A stretch of DNA of 13,076 nt from UBA10364 sp905182675 (GCA_963933975.1 CAWVWE010000039.1:1-13076), one strand, 5' to 3'. Positions 1 to 7,569 are shown, counted from the stretch's first letter. Notes: generated by a model not told the origin, from the sequence alone. Translations and numbers: made by a program.

Positions 1-190
1 GCTCTACTTTGTCTCTTGCCCATGGAGTCTTGCGTAAAAACTTAAGACTGGATTTTACAGAAGGCTCAAAAGTGAAGCACCTTATTGAAATGCGTGAACC
101 AAGTTCTTCCCAGCCGTAATGAGTTTCTAATGCTTCGACGATATACTGAAGCTTTACTCCGTGTAGGGGGTTATTGGCCTGAGTACTCAT
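1..190 (-). CDS. VF530 family (DUF2132) small DNA-binding-like protein, 3' part missing
   Basis: Reading the minus strand from the ATG at 190 gives an open frame to the window edge: 63 codons, starting MSTQANNPLHGVKLQYIVEA. The phrases NNPLHGVKL (6-14), HYGWEELG (24-31), RCFTFEPSVKSSLKFLRKTP and WARDKVE match, from memory, the core of the VF530/DUF2132 family, small proteins (about 75 residues) described as DNA-binding after the Vibrio fischeri VF530 structure. Their cellular role is not established. The gene therefore probably runs only a dozen or so residues past the edge. Its ATG overlaps the rlmF stop codon as ATGA (187-190), so the two are very likely co-transcribed and translationally coupled. 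I infer, but cannot show, a link to rRNA modification or to ribosome or nucleic-acid binding. Family assignment is confident; function is not. Confidence 0.85.
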   Translation of the reverse strand, partial: MSTQANNPLHGVKLQYIVEALETHYGWEELGSRISIRCFTFEPSVKSSLKFLRKTPWARDKVE

Positions 191-1050
191 GATTCAAGAG
201 TTTTAAAGGTCCATGCGATAAACCGAGATTTCTTATTTCCCTGTTCCATTTCAACAACTCGAAGTTCTGTAGGATTGGCTTTACGAACGTAACGCTTTAA
301 TGTTTTAACATGCTCAGAGTTGGAAATAAGACAAGTAAACCATCCAACCTGACTCTTATATGAGGCACTCTCTGAGGCCATAGTTTTAATAAACGCTTCT
401 TCTCCGCCCTTATACCAAAGCTCATTAGAATGACCACCAAAATTGTGGGAGATAGATTCATTATTGTGCAGGTTTTTGTTTTTCCGAATGTTACGCTGTT
501 CAGCTTCAGACTGTGTTTTATAAAAAGGAGGGTTGCAGACCACCACGTCGAAGTAGTCATTTTCCTCCACAACATGGTGGAAGACCTTGCTTTTAAAACG
601 TTGATTTCTAAGTGTTGTGGTCTTTAAGTTGGGATTAAGTAACAATAGTTTTTTAGCAAATTCAATAGAATCTATATCGACTTCACTTGCGGTGCAGTTC
701 CAATCAAAAGCAGCTGTTGCAAGAAGGGGATAGATGAGAGAAGCCCCAGTCCCTATATCCAGCATGGTTATTGGTTTTTCAGATGGAGCACCTAAAAGAT
801 CTTTGACATGAATCAGGTAATCGAGTCTTCCTGGAAGAGCCGGGCAGAGGTGACCTGGTTTGAGTTCCCAATTAACATCAAAAGTTCTCTTAAGCAAAGC
901 AGTGTTTAGGGCAATAATTGCCTTTGAATCACCAAAATCAATACTTTTCCTGTCGGACTTCCCAACTATAATAAACTCTGAGAGCTTAGGGTGAGATTGA
1001 ATAAGACCATTAAAGTTGTATTCTTTTTCGAAGGGATTGTCTGGATGCAA
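187..1050 (-). CDS. rlmF: 23S rRNA (adenine(1618)-N6)-methyltransferase RlmF
   Basis: 287-residue class I SAM-dependent methyltransferase, predicted to methylate N6 of A1618 in 23S rRNA in the cytoplasm. Visible landmarks: N-terminal HPDNPF; SIDFGDSKAIIALNTALL (36-53); LCPALPGRLDYLIH (68-81); the SAM-binding motif LDIGTGASLIYPLL (97-110); the amino-methylase motif NPPFY (173-177); the family phrase NFGGHSNELWYKGGEEAFI (203-221); and the C-terminal EMEQGNKKSRFIAWTF (267-282). All resemble the E. coli RlmF/YbiN arrangement, and the length is normal. The start must be the TTG at 1050: an in-frame TAA lies at 1057-1059 with no ATG between, and the first internal Met (residue 96) is inside the SAM motif. 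The stop overlaps the next gene's ATG by 4 bases. RlmF is a confident call; the non-ATG start is the only oddity. Confidence 0.95.
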   Translation of the reverse strand: MHPDNPFEKEYNFNGLIQSHPKLSEFIIVGKSDRKSIDFGDSKAIIALNTALLKRTFDVNWELKPGHLCPALPGRLDYLIHVKDLLGAPSEKPITMLDIGTGASLIYPLLATAAFDWNCTASEVDIDSIEFAKKLLLLNPNLKTTTLRNQRFKSKVFHHVVEENDYFDVVVCNPPFYKTQSEAEQRNIRKNKNLHNNESISHNFGGHSNELWYKGGEEAFIKTMASESASYKSQVGWFTCLISNSEHVKTLKRYVRKANPTELRVVEMEQGNKKSRFIAWTFKTLES

Positions 1051-1129
1051 ATTGTTTTATTTTAAGAAGTCTAAGATAAGGGTTGGTACGAAATTTGAAT
1101 ATATTTAAGTATACAATTAATTATCAGGT

Positions 1130-2176
1130 ATGAGTAATGTGTTCATGATGATCCTGGTTCCTGTGGCCTTGGGGATTTTTATACTGGAGTTGTATTTTCT
1201 TCGTAAGAAGGGGTATAAGGTGACTTTGGATCAAACGGTACTCAATATTTCGCTTGGATTTTTCGATAGACTCCTTGGGTTGTATTTGACCGAACGATCC
1301 TTGGTATTGGTTCATGAGGCCATTAATTATGCGATTATACCCTCTATGCCTTCTAACTGGTGGAGTTTCCTTCTCACCTTCTTAGCAGTAGATTTTATTT
1401 GGTACGTATTTCATGTTTCTAGCCATAGAATCTCCCTTTTATGGGGAATTCATTTGGTTCACCATCAAAGTGATGAATATAATTTAAGTGTGAATTTCGC
1501 ATTGAGCCCTCTAGGTTTTATTATTCGAAGTTGCATGTACAGTACACTTGTGCTCGTGGGATTTCCATTGGAATTTGTTATACTGAGTAGCTACGTCAAT
1601 GCGTTATATCAGTACTACTTGCACACAGAATTTATTAATAGAATTCCAGTTCTAGAGCATTTGTTCGTTATGCCGGATCACCACAAGGTTCACCATGGAT
1701 CTAATGAGGAGTACCTGGATAAAAATTATGGTGGTGTATTTATTATTTGGGACAGAATTTTTGGAACGTATGCACCTAAGAAGACTAAGGTTAAATATGG
1801 TCTGACCACGCAGCTTGTGCATAAAGATTTTGTTAATATCCAGTTGTTTTTCTTTAAAAAACTGATCAATAATTTTAAGGAATTTGGTTGGAAGAAGGGT
1901 GCGATACTTCTTTTTCAAGGACCTGAACACCAAACCCCAGATGTTCCAACGGTATTTACTCTCAAGACTTCAATGAGTGTTAAGAAATTAATTTTGGGAG
2001 GTACGATCTTCGTGATCTCCTATTACTTCCTTTTGACCACTGACAGCCTTTTGTTTTTCACCATGGTTTTCTTTATGAATTTCCTGTCGATCACCCTGGT
2101 TAACGGAATAGAAATACGTGGAAAAGACAAGCTCTCGTCTTCAAATAATTCTTGGTTTTCCAAGTTCTCCAGATAA
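1130..2176 (+). CDS. Sterol desaturase / fatty acid hydroxylase family membrane di-iron oxygenase (alkylglycerol monooxygenase-like)
   Basis: 348-residue integral membrane protein of the fatty acid hydroxylase superfamily, which uses a di-iron centre held by eight histidines to hydroxylate or desaturate lipids. The three clusters are visible: HVSSH (95-99), HLVHH (108-112) and HHKVHH (184-189), with an extra His at 165. NYGGVFIIWDRIFGTY (199-214) follows the last cluster, as I recall from bacterial relatives of alkylglycerol monooxygenase. Hydrophobic segments lie at about 3-24, 75-95, 128-160, 286-303 and 305-325; the last pair extends beyond the catalytic core. The substrate cannot be read from sequence: ether lipid, carotenoid, sterol-like lipid or fatty acyl chain are all possible. 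It stands alone, divergent from rlmF (79 bp apart) and convergent with the nitroreductase. No convincing promoter or Shine-Dalgarno is visible. The family is sure, the substrate is not. Confidence 0.88.
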   Translation: MSNVFMMILVPVALGIFILELYFLRKKGYKVTLDQTVLNISLGFFDRLLGLYLTERSLVLVHEAINYAIIPSMPSNWWSFLLTFLAVDFIWYVFHVSSHRISLLWGIHLVHHQSDEYNLSVNFALSPLGFIIRSCMYSTLVLVGFPLEFVILSSYVNALYQYYLHTEFINRIPVLEHLFVMPDHHKVHHGSNEEYLDKNYGGVFIIWDRIFGTYAPKKTKVKYGLTTQLVHKDFVNIQLFFFKKLINNFKEFGWKKGAILLFQGPEHQTPDVPTVFTLKTSMSVKKLILGGTIFVISYYFLLTTDSLLFFTMVFFMNFLSITLVNGIEIRGKDKLSSSNNSWFSKFSR

Positions 2177-2225
2177 ACGGATTTAATAAAACCAACCTCT
2201 TCGGGTAAGAATATCGTTTAGACGC

Positions 2226-2951
2226 TTAATGTTTGATGACCACCTGGTCCATAGGTACTCTTCTACGCGGTCCCCAGAAACCGGAGTCTGTTCCTTTGCC
2301 ACAAGATATAATCATATTGATTTCTGCGCCTCTCGGGAGCTTTAGGATTTTTTTAATGCGCTTTGCATCAAAACCTTCCATAGGACAAGTATGAAAATCT
2401 TGAGAAGCCATACTTAACATAAAGTTTTCTGCAGCCAAAGCACAGCTTTTATGTACGGTAATTCGTTGCTGTGCATGGCCTGCCGCTCTGTAAATAGGCC
2501 TGAATAGACCAATGCTAAAAGATAGTAGTCTTCTGTACAAGCCAAATATTCCTAATCCGTCATTGATGTAAGAAATGGGCATCAGTTTCTGATAGTATAG
2601 ACGTCTCATTTTTATGGATTTAAGACCTTTGCCTAGCCTTTCTTCATCCTGGTCTATTAGGCTCTTATGCCACGCGACACGTTTACGCCATAAATCTCTT
2701 CGCGTTACAAAAACCACCATCTCCTGAGCAGTGCGAGCGGCACTTTGATTCAAGCAGCCCTTGATTACCTGTTCTTTGATTTGATCGCTCCCAATCCAAT
2801 GAAACTCCCACAATTGCATGTTACTACTGTTTGGAGCTAGAGAAGCATGCTTGAGGGCTTTTTCCATAACCTCTGCAGGCACTGGGATCTGAGGCTCAAA
2901 CTTTCTGTTAGAGCGTCTAAACTCTATAATATCATCAAATGTCATTAGCAT
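2226..2951 (-). CDS. Nitroreductase family protein (FMN-dependent oxidoreductase)
   Basis: 241-residue member of the nitroreductase family; these dimeric flavoproteins use NAD(P)H to reduce nitroaromatics, quinones or related electron-poor substrates. The N-terminal RRSNRKF (12-18) and LAPNSSNMQLWEF (38-50) correspond to the usual FMN-phosphate and FMN-ring binding segments, and the C-terminal half has the family order SCALAAENFMLSMASQ followed by a Pro-Met-Glu-Gly turn (CPMEGFD) and a GxxxxGFWGPRRR end. It is longer than the about 200 residues typical of the family because of a Lys/Arg- and Tyr-rich middle insert (about 100-155) that includes a hydrophobic stretch, LGIFGLYRRLLSFSIGLF. ATG codons at 2951 and 2945 are both usable; I give the longer. 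It begins 13 bp after the arylsulfotransferase-like stop, so it is probably the last gene of that operon. No signal peptide, so cytoplasmic. Substrate unknown. Confidence 0.85.
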   Translation of the reverse strand: MLMTFDDIIEFRRSNRKFEPQIPVPAEVMEKALKHASLAPNSSNMQLWEFHWIGSDQIKEQVIKGCLNQSAARTAQEMVVFVTRRDLWRKRVAWHKSLIDQDEERLGKGLKSIKMRRLYYQKLMPISYINDGLGIFGLYRRLLSFSIGLFRPIYRAAGHAQQRITVHKSCALAAENFMLSMASQDFHTCPMEGFDAKRIKKILKLPRGAEINMIISCGKGTDSGFWGPRRRVPMDQVVIKH

Positions 2952-2964
2952 TGCAATTATGATG

Positions 2965-4254
2965 TTAAGGCATTACTCGGCCCCAATTGGCCAAATGGTG
3001 GTGTCCTTCGTGCTGACTGGGTAGAATATTTTTGTATTGAACTTCGCCATCTTTGATAACCCAGAGTACACTGGAATTCTGCTCTTCTACAAAGTATCCG
3101 CCTCCAGGAATTTCATCTACCAAACTTTCTGTAAAAGAGAAAATCTCGTTTTGCGCAAAAATTTCAGGTGCGATGCTTTCAAAATCACCTGTACCCATGT
3201 GATAGCGTAGGATACCGGAATATTGCGGAGCAACTTGAATAAGTGGGTCAGAAAGCCTCCATTTGTCAGGCCTATCTCCTTTGAGGGTTTGACCTCCATT
3301 ATTGAAAAAGATCAGTGTAGAATCGGTCTCAATATCCACATCATGCTGGCTCATAAAAGGACCTTCAATAACCTTAACAACGGCTCCCGTAGATGGTCGA
3401 AATAGCATCATCCATGAACTGGTACGAGATGATATTAAAACATCCCCTTTCAACATATAAGGCCCATTGTGCAGCACTGGCTGAATGTCATTAATGTGAA
3501 GCGGGTCACTAGGAGAATCCGATTTAATCAATAAATGGGTAAGATCATTTTCGATAAGTACTTCCGTAATACTCTTGTGATAGAGTATGCGTCCTGTTGC
3601 ATTATCGAACTGGGTAATGGTGTTATCTATATAAGGGAACTCACGCCCGTCTATAGAAAATTGAGCTCCATAGTAAATATGCTCGCCCTTGTCTTTTGAA
3701 TATGTATTTGCCCAAAACGTTCCATCAACGCCAAGGTTAATAGCGTGGTGGTGAGCTATGGTATCCTGTTTCCACAGTCGTTCGCTGTTTTTGTCAATTT
3801 TAATAACCCCAGTAACACCGTTGAGGGAATAGATTAAACTACTGTCGGGAAGCATTAAACTATGCATGATTCTGTTGTGTGGGTTCGCCAGACGTTCAAC
3901 AGACCAGGTCTTCAATTCTTCACCAGTTTTTAGATTTAAAATGGCTATGGTTCGTTTCCAATTTGCATTGGCATAACTCATCAAAACCTTCACATCTTGG
4001 GTAAGGTTATTAATCGGTTCAAAATCTTCAGGAGAAGGTATGAAAACTAAAGGCAGTCTCTCTACGGCTGCTTTCGCAACCATTAATCTATCTGGTAGCG
4101 TAGTAAAAAAGGTTATGCTTCTACTCACATTATGAGGAATCCATGGTTTACCTTTTGTAGTCTCTCTAACGACCCATCCAAAAAGAGATAGGAAGGTCAT
4201 TAATACGACCACGTTAGCCAATAGCAGTGGTATTTTACGCAAGAGTGATTTCAT
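2965..4254 (-). CDS. Arylsulfotransferase (ASST)-like beta-propeller protein, membrane-anchored
   Basis: 429-residue protein with an N-terminal hydrophobic segment (about 8-30) lacking an obvious cleavage site, so probably anchored with its body in the periplasm. The rest reads as repeated beta-blades, for example LPDSSLIYSLNG and VDGTFWANTYS. PAPS-independent arylsulfotransferases move sulfate from a phenolic donor to an acceptor phenol through a sulfo-histidine. From memory, E. coli ASST uses His252, His356, Asn358, Arg374 and the nucleophile His436. Here the same order is present: H168-H170 (HHHAI), H253-x-N255 (HINDI), R277 (SSRTSS) and H304 (SQHDVDI). The protein is much shorter than the about 570-residue enterobacterial enzyme. 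It sits 42 bp after the TonB-dependent receptor stop and 13 bp before the nitroreductase, suggesting one operon. Family call is good; actual sulfotransfer is inferred, and a substrate-binding propeller is the alternative. Confidence 0.75.
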   Translation of the reverse strand: MKSLLRKIPLLLANVVVLMTFLSLFGWVVRETTKGKPWIPHNVSRSITFFTTLPDRLMVAKAAVERLPLVFIPSPEDFEPINNLTQDVKVLMSYANANWKRTIAILNLKTGEELKTWSVERLANPHNRIMHSLMLPDSSLIYSLNGVTGVIKIDKNSERLWKQDTIAHHHAINLGVDGTFWANTYSKDKGEHIYYGAQFSIDGREFPYIDNTITQFDNATGRILYHKSITEVLIENDLTHLLIKSDSPSDPLHINDIQPVLHNGPYMLKGDVLISSRTSSWMMLFRPSTGAVVKVIEGPFMSQHDVDIETDSTLIFFNNGGQTLKGDRPDKWRLSDPLIQVAPQYSGILRYHMGTGDFESIAPEIFAQNEIFSFTESLVDEIPGGGYFVEEQNSSVLWVIKDGEVQYKNILPSQHEGHHHLANWGRVMP

Positions 4255-4296
4255 AGAAGACGTTTAGATGTGAGCACAAATGTAGCCCTTACATTG

Positions 4297-6690
4297 CTAA
4301 ATCTCTAGGATGATTCCAATGGTAGGAAGCAGTCTGCCAGTATCACTTGCTATCGTCTTCACCAGATATGTTCCAGTGGACGAAGGATCCAATCTAGGTA
4401 ATCCTGTTACTTCGTCTCGGTCCAAGGTTAAATAGGGCATTAAAGGAATGTTGGAACTCGTGAAATTTTGTAAGTCTAAGAACCACGTTAAACTGTAGTT
4501 CTTTTTATTGTAGGTCTTGTCCAGTCTAACGTCAATAACACTGTAACTAGGGAGTCTGGCACCCATCGGGTTACTCATGTCAAATATCCCCCTTTGGAGA
4601 ACATCCCAATTATTCGTTTGGGCACTTAGCATAGGGTTAAACTCAGTGTAAGGAGTACCTGTTGCCCAGCGGTACTTGGCACCAATCTGCCAACCTTTAC
4701 CCCATACTTTTCCAAGTACAAGATTAATATTGTGTCTGTTGTCCCATACGGTGGGAGTCCAGTCCAGCGATGCATTACGCCGCGTTTCGCTGAATCCGAA
4801 ATTATAACTCATGGTCCACCAGTAGGTTCCCTTGAGCTTCTGTTGCAGAAAAAGCTCAAGTCCATAAGCACGACCTTGCGCTATGGAAGAGCTTACCTGA
4901 TCTCCTACAGCTACATAGGCTCCTATAGCTTGAGTAAAAGAAATGTTATCGTCCCATAAATAGGGCATATTATTATATCGCTTGTAATAACCTTCTAAGG
5001 AAAATCTATAGGTTTGTCCGTTTTGAAACTCTGCGCCAGCTGACGCTTGAGATACTCTACCGGGTGTACTATATCGTGACCAATTATTGGCCGCATTTGC
5101 TAAAATTGTAATGGCAGAAGGAAGCTGTGTGTAGGTGCCTAAACTTCCTTGAGCCGCCCATTTTGGACTCATGTGATATTGCGCTGATACCCGGGGTGAT
5201 AGTTGAGCTAATGATGATAAATTTAAGTTATGACCATCCATGCGTAATCCAGCACTTGTTGAAAGCTTGTTGTCTAGGTAATTTTTAGTAAGACTAGTAA
5301 AAGCACCTACGCTCACAAACGCAACCTGGCTGTCGTAGTCAGCGGTATCTATGCCCTGAACGTCTAAGGCATTGTTGTAACGCACACTCCACATGTCTAA
5401 GCTACTTTGTCTTGAGACTATATTAAAGCCATACTTCCATTGCCAGGAATCGGCGACGACAAAGTGCGTGATACTTCCTCTGGTATTATTTTCTGTGGAG
5501 GTATAGTCGAGTTGTTGATCCGCTATAAGACTGGTATTTCCTATGAATTTTTCAGCGCTGTTATTGACCTGATCGCGACTGAGTATATATTCCCAGCGCC
5601 CATTGTCTTTAAAAACACGATACCGTGCCCCTAAAACTTCTGTTTGTTGATCACCCTCAGGGATATAACCTACATTGTATAATAGAGCGTCTGAACCTCT
5701 GCCGTCCTTGTATAATCTGTATTTATCCCATCCACCTAGACCAATAATGGTTAAATCCTTTTCTTTGCCAAACCTATGATGTATTCTTAACTGAGCATCT
5801 TGATATGTGGGAAGAATAGGGATATTAAACAGCCTAAAATAGTGTTGAGAGAAGCTGTTTCTGCCAGAGACTACTGCGGTAGTATTTTTTCCTATCGGAC
5901 CTTCAAATGTGATCCCGTAATCTGTGCCTCCCTGGGTAGCTCTAATTCCCCAGCGATCTTTACGGCCATTCTTGCCTTCTAATAGAAGGACACCTGACAA
6001 GGCGTCGTCTACCTCAGTAGGGAAAGCCCCCGTGATCAAATCCATGCCCTGAATATGGTCCAGGTTGACTAAGCTTACAGCACCGCCACTGGCTCCCTGT
6101 ATGCTAAAATGATTCACAGTGGGAAGAGAAATTCCATCAATAAAGTAGCGGTTTTCGTTTGGCGCACCACCGCGCATGGCTATAGCGTACCCAAAAGAAG
6201 GTTTAGGAAGTACTCCAGGAAAACTCTGGATCACCTTGCTCAGGTCTAACACTGCGCCAGGCATACGCATCATTTCACTTCTATTGATATTCTTAATGCT
6301 CAAAGGAGTCTCGGGAGTTCTATGGAAAGCATCTGCTCGTACCGCAACTTCCTCTAAGGAGGTTACTGTTTCTACCAATAAACTGACATAGGTAGGTTTA
6401 GAGGACCTTACTAACACCTCATGTAGTGTTTGCATTTGGCCAGAGGGGCTGATCGCTCTAACATTATATAAGCCGGTGGTTAGATCCTCAAAAACAAATT
6501 CTCCTGAGGAATTTACAAGAACAGCGATGGCAGATGACCCTTGTACTGCTTCAATAGTCCAATTGTGTAATGGACTTAAATTCAGCGCATCAAGTGCTTC
6601 TCCTTCGATCGTTCCTTTGTTTTGCGCAATGGAATTTAGGGATGCGGTAAGCAATAATATACTCGTAAAAAAGAAGCGTAAAGTTCTCAT
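4297..6690 (-). CDS. TonB-dependent outer-membrane receptor with carboxypeptidase-regulatory-like N-terminal domain
   Basis: 797-residue outer-membrane transporter, driven by TonB/ExbBD. I chose the ATG at 6690 because it gives a clean signal peptide (MRTLRFFFTSILLLTASLNSIAQ); extending to the GTG at 6729 buries it behind 13 residues. Order: signal 1-23; carboxypeptidase-regulatory-like beta-sandwich about 24-107 (GTIEGEALDAL...GEFVFEDLTTGLYNVRA); plug about 112-240 with LEEVAVRA and RGGAPNENRYFIDG (173-186), then SGGAVSLVNLDHIQGMDLITGAFP; beta-barrel about 245-797 ending in the strand LLPTIGIILEI. This plug subtype is common among Bacteroidota receptors whose ligands are mostly unassigned. 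There is no SusD-like partner next to it, so it is not a classic SusC/D pair. Co-directional with the arylsulfotransferase-like and nitroreductase genes. Ligand unknown; an aromatic or sulfated small molecule is a context-based guess only. Confidence 0.9.
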   Translation of the reverse strand: MRTLRFFFTSILLLTASLNSIAQNKGTIEGEALDALNLSPLHNWTIEAVQGSSAIAVLVNSSGEFVFEDLTTGLYNVRAISPSGQMQTLHEVLVRSSKPTYVSLLVETVTSLEEVAVRADAFHRTPETPLSIKNINRSEMMRMPGAVLDLSKVIQSFPGVLPKPSFGYAIAMRGGAPNENRYFIDGISLPTVNHFSIQGASGGAVSLVNLDHIQGMDLITGAFPTEVDDALSGVLLLEGKNGRKDRWGIRATQGGTDYGITFEGPIGKNTTAVVSGRNSFSQHYFRLFNIPILPTYQDAQLRIHHRFGKEKDLTIIGLGGWDKYRLYKDGRGSDALLYNVGYIPEGDQQTEVLGARYRVFKDNGRWEYILSRDQVNNSAEKFIGNTSLIADQQLDYTSTENNTRGSITHFVVADSWQWKYGFNIVSRQSSLDMWSVRYNNALDVQGIDTADYDSQVAFVSVGAFTSLTKNYLDNKLSTSAGLRMDGHNLNLSSLAQLSPRVSAQYHMSPKWAAQGSLGTYTQLPSAITILANAANNWSRYSTPGRVSQASAGAEFQNGQTYRFSLEGYYKRYNNMPYLWDDNISFTQAIGAYVAVGDQVSSSIAQGRAYGLELFLQQKLKGTYWWTMSYNFGFSETRRNASLDWTPTVWDNRHNINLVLGKVWGKGWQIGAKYRWATGTPYTEFNPMLSAQTNNWDVLQRGIFDMSNPMGARLPSYSVIDVRLDKTYNKKNYSLTWFLDLQNFTSSNIPLMPYLTLDRDEVTGLPRLDPSSTGTYLVKTIASDTGRLLPTIGIILEI

Positions 6691-6713
6691 CAAAATATTG
6701 GAAAAAGTTAATG

Positions 6714-6746
6714 CGAAGTTATACCTCACATTGCTTTTAACCGCAA
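6714..6746 (-). promoter_or_regulatory. Possible Bacteroidota-type promoter for the TonB-dependent receptor operon
   Basis: On the minus strand, TTG at 6746-6744 is followed after 22 bp by TAACTTCG (6721-6714), one mismatch from the Bacteroidota -7 consensus TAnnTTTG; the spacing falls in the usual 17-23 bp range. Transcription would start near 6707, leaving a leader of about 17 bases before the ATG at 6690. This would also exclude the upstream GTG at 6729 as a start. Pattern match only, in an AT-rich gap where such matches arise by chance. Confidence 0.3.
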
Positions 6747-6776
6747 TTATGCAAACCTGTTTACGATTATTGTAAA

Positions 6777-7095
6777 TTAATTTTTAAGTGCTTTTTCCAC
6801 GGTTTGCCAAGAGCCAGCATTTATGGAGTGAATACCATGACTACTGAGTATGCTTTGTGCGGAAGCAGCTCTTGCGCCACTTCTGCAACAGAGGAACTAC
6901 CGATGACGCATTCTTCAACTTTTTAACCCCGCTTTGCAAGGTAGGAAGCGGCATGTTTATGCTGCCCATAGCATGTCCGCTAGCGTATTCTACTGAGCTT
7001 CGCACATCTACGATCAATGCCCCCTCATTTAGGGCTGTTTTAATATTTTGAAGCTTATTGTTGCTACTACCGAATAATAAAGAAAGAAGTCCCAT
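6777..7095 (-). pseudogene. Rhodanese-like domain protein, split by a +1 frameshift (mutation or sequence error)
   Basis: From the ATG at 7095 the frame reads MGLLSLLFGSSNNKLQNIKT...ALIVDVRSSVEYASGHAMGSINMPL, the N-terminal half of a small flavobacterial-type rhodanese. After codon 66 (GTA, 6900-6898) it runs into unrelated residues and stops at 6841-6843. Skipping one base (G complement at 6897) gives FLCCRSGARAASAQSILSS then HGIHSINAGSWQTVEKALKN and a TAA at 6777-6779: exactly the missing half, with the active-site loop CRSGARA and its catalytic Cys. The rejoined product is 105 residues, normal for single-domain rhodaneses, which carry sulfur as a Cys persulfide. The +1 frame has a TAG directly before TTC, so the slip point is confined to 6897-6900. 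It may be a true inactivating insertion, a sequencing/assembly error or, less likely, programmed frameshifting. The TTG at 7119 is a worse start than the ATG. Lies 86 bp upstream of the receptor gene. Confidence 0.85.
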
Positions 7096-7152
7096 GGTTA
7101 TAAATTTAACGTTGGGCAAAACTAAGTACGGAGGTTTCTACGCGATGTGACT

Positions 7153-7569
7153 CTACTCACGGTTTAATAGGATACCATCTTTCGTTGGACTTTCCGTGAT
7201 TTCCCAACGGTTACCGTCAGGGTCTATTAATAAAAAACTTTTCTCCCCCCAAGGGTGTTCTTTTGGGGCTCCGGCATTAGAGCATGCGAAGGTGCTGGAT
7301 AATGTCAATACCTGTTGGTAAACTACATCTATATTGGTCACTGTGAGGCCGAGGCTTATGTGGTCTCTATCTCCACTGGTGGAGAAGTGTTTACCAGCAG
7401 TCCCGGTTGGTAGGAAAAAAGCAAATCTAAAGCCACTAGGCAGGATAAATTCGGAGAACCCTTTATTTTCAAAATGTGGTTCAAAGGTTAATAGATTACG
7501 CCAGAAGTTCGTTATCAAAGAGACATCATTTGTCGTAATGACGGTATGTGAATTGGCTAGGAAATTCAT
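7153..7569 (-). CDS. VOC superfamily (glyoxalase/bleomycin-resistance-like) protein
   Basis: 138 residues with the vicinal-oxygen-chelate layout: an N-terminal beta-alpha-beta unit (MNFLANSHTVITTNDVSLITNFWRNLL, 1-27), a second unit starting at DHISLGLTVTNIDVVYQQV (69-87), and the characteristic ending PWGEKSFLLIDPDGNRWEI (106-124), where E123 is a likely metal ligand and H70 a second. VOC proteins include metal-dependent lyases, isomerases, dioxygenases and drug-binding resistance proteins; the sequence does not say which. I use the ATG at 7569 because the fold begins there. An upstream frame to 7647 is open but only runs inside the ykuK gene and encodes Arg/Cys-rich residues unlike the family. 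The ATG overlaps the ykuK stop as ATGA (7566-7569), implying translational coupling. Specific activity unknown. Confidence 0.85.
   Translation of the reverse strand: MNFLANSHTVITTNDVSLITNFWRNLLTFEPHFENKGFSEFILPSGFRFAFFLPTGTAGKHFSTSGDRDHISLGLTVTNIDVVYQQVLTLSSTFACSNAGAPKEHPWGEKSFLLIDPDGNRWEITESPTKDGILLNRE

Noticed and set aside
1051..1129. Promoter elements in the AT-rich gap between rlmF and the oxygenase gene
   Set aside because: Only matches with two or more mismatches to TAnnTTTG were found on either strand.
2177..2225. Bidirectional terminator between the convergent oxygenase and nitroreductase genes
   Set aside because: Only a 3-bp pairing around TCTTC is visible; no stable stem.
4279..4295. 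Short inverted repeat AATGTA-gccct-TACATT between the receptor and arylsulfotransferase-like genes
   Set aside because: A 6-bp AT-rich stem without a T-run is too weak to call a terminator or attenuator.
6691..6729. GTG start for the TonB-dependent receptor, 13 residues upstream
   Set aside because: The extension would bury the signal peptide; the ATG at 6690 places it correctly at the N-terminus.
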